NCBI GenBank assembly: GCA_023388715.1
Contig: JAEWFT010000021.1
Location: 1 to 64,000, forward strand
Origin: Pseudomonadota bacterium
Lineage (GTDB): Bacteria > Pseudomonadota > Gammaproteobacteria > Xanthomonadales > Xanthomonadaceae
DNA length: 64,000 nucleotides
Direction of reading: 5' to 3'
Within the stretch, counting starts at the first letter, position 1, and every line of letters starts with the position of its first letter. This document shows positions 63,609 to 64,000 of the stretch, one piece after another. The notes below the pieces were generated by a model, which was given only the letters and a program-made list of their open reading frames with translations, was not told the origin of the DNA and did not search any database. Made by a program: the position numbers and the translations under genes.

Positions 63609-63614
63609 AGTCTA
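63609..63614 (-). promoter_or_regulatory. Putative -10 box of asnS
   Basis: TAGACT on the minus strand, 37 bases before ATG 63571. It lies 7 bases from the plus-strand -10 of the Fe-S carrier gene, so the two divergent promoters overlap and probably compete. Confidence 0.35.
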
Positions 63615-63621
63615 CCGGAGC

Positions 63622-63627
63622 TACAAT
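63622..63627 (+). promoter_or_regulatory. -10 box placed for a leaderless Fe-S carrier transcript
   Basis: TACAAT, then 6 bases, then ATG 63634. There is no ribosome-binding site in those 6 bases. The -35 region is not conserved. Confidence 0.5.
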
Positions 63628-63633
63628 GCCGCC

Positions 63634-63975
63634 ATGGCCGTGACCCTGACCGAATCCGCCCGCACCCGCATCCGCGGCTACCTCGATGCCGACCCGGGCG
63701 CCCTGGGTCTGCGCTTCGGGGTGGCCCGCAGCGGCTGCTCCGGCTGGGGCTACAAGGTCGACATGGCCCGCGACGCCGGCGCCGACGACACCGTGTTCGA
63801 CGCCGGCGGCGTGCTCATCTACGTCGATGCGGGCAGCCTTGCCCAGCTGGACGGCACCGAGATCGACTTCGTGAAGCAGGGCCTGAACGAGCAGTTCGTG
63901 TTCCGCAACCCCAACGTGGCCGGCGAGTGCGGTTGCGGCTCCAGTTTCACCACCGACGCGACAAGGGCGTCCTGA
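63634..63975 (+). CDS. A-type iron-sulfur carrier protein (ErpA/IscA family)
   Basis: A-type carriers accept Fe-S clusters from the assembly scaffold and hand them to apo-proteins. The 113 residues have the three ligand cysteines Cys35 (GVARSGCSGWGYKVDMA), Cys99 and Cys101 (NVAGECGCGSSF). IscA and ErpA cannot be separated here by eye; the lack of neighbouring isc or suf genes makes a stand-alone ErpA-type carrier more likely. Two C-terminal residues after FTT extend slightly beyond the usual end. Nothing else is seen to base 64000. Confidence 0.9.
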   Translation: MAVTLTESARTRIRGYLDADPGALGLRFGVARSGCSGWGYKVDMARDAGADDTVFDAGGVLIYVDAGSLAQLDGTEIDFVKQGLNEQFVFRNPNVAGECGCGSSFTTDATRAS

Positions 63976-64000
63976 GCCGCTCCACCCGCGGCGTTCTTGC

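Overview
The window is about 64 kb of high-GC, densely packed chromosomal DNA with no insertion sequences, prophage genes, CRISPR array, rRNA or tRNA that I can see. Gene content and order (scpA/scpB, smc-zipA-ligA-epmA, mtnA-gyrA, sucA-sucB-lpd, a methionine synthase split in two, a bacterial kynurenine operon, GyrA with Gln at position 83) point to a gammaproteobacterium of the Xanthomonadaceae, in the Lysobacter/Luteimonas/Stenotrophomonas neighbourhood. The family call is an inference from gene families and synteny; the genus is not resolved.

Layout. 1-1.4 kb: scpA and a 3'-truncated scpB on the minus strand. 1.7-9.8 kb (plus): a YciI-like protein, BolA, SMC, ZipA, NAD-dependent DNA ligase and EpmA. 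9.9-14.7 kb (plus): a secreted triple-repeat DUF3011 protein with a clear terminator, then mtnA and gyrA. 14.7-16.9 kb (minus): peroxiredoxin, ECF sigma factor, membrane anti-sigma-like protein and exported PDZ protein. 17.1-20.1 kb: a CbpA-like co-chaperone (plus), then a PilH-like response regulator, an AcuI/YhdH oxidoreductase and a LOG-family protein (minus). 20.3-25.9 kb (minus): the 2-oxoglutarate dehydrogenase operon sucA-sucB-lpd. 26.1-29.6 kb (minus): purB, a RoxA-type ribosomal oxygenase and a GNAT fusion protein; fumC diverges. 31.1-34.5 kb (minus): a DUF2884 lipoprotein and a four-gene YtrA-type regulator/ABC-transporter operon with an excellent promoter overlapped by a GGTG-N16-CACC palindrome. 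34.7-38.8 kb (plus): two FKBP-type isomerases, ugd, slyX and a DUF2058 protein. 38.8-43.5 kb (minus): an ArsR-methyltransferase fusion followed by metH in two overlapping pieces. 43.6-51.7 kb (plus): acyl-CoA dehydrogenase, the giant NAD-glutamate dehydrogenase, NAD kinase and a 5'-nucleotidase-like protein. 51.7-60.4 kb (minus): a nine-gene operon of kynurenine catabolism that also holds a beta-carbonic anhydrase and ends in sbcB and a DUF2939 gene. 60.8-63.6 kb (minus): asnS and three coupled genes. 63.6-64.0 kb: an ErpA/IscA-type Fe-S carrier.

How the parts work together. Most of the window is core metabolism and chromosome maintenance: chromosome condensation (SMC-ScpA-ScpB), replication and topology (LigA, GyrA, SbcB), TCA cycle (SucAB-Lpd, FumC), one-carbon and methionine metabolism (MetH, MtnA), NAD(P) supply (NadK) and amino-acid catabolism (kynurenine operon, NAD-GDH, acyl-CoA dehydrogenase). 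Minus-strand operons are very compact, with 4-base ATGA/GTGA overlaps at many junctions, which suggests extensive translational coupling.

The least ordinary parts are the self-regulated YtrA/ABC operon with a small membrane protein as first gene, the carbonic anhydrase inside the kynurenine operon, the ArsR-methyltransferase/split-metH operon, the GNAT protein with an extra C-terminal domain beside a ribosomal oxygenase, two GTAG-headed palindromes of identical geometry, and a repeated arrangement of a -10 box exactly 6 bases before the ATG, suggesting leaderless mRNAs.
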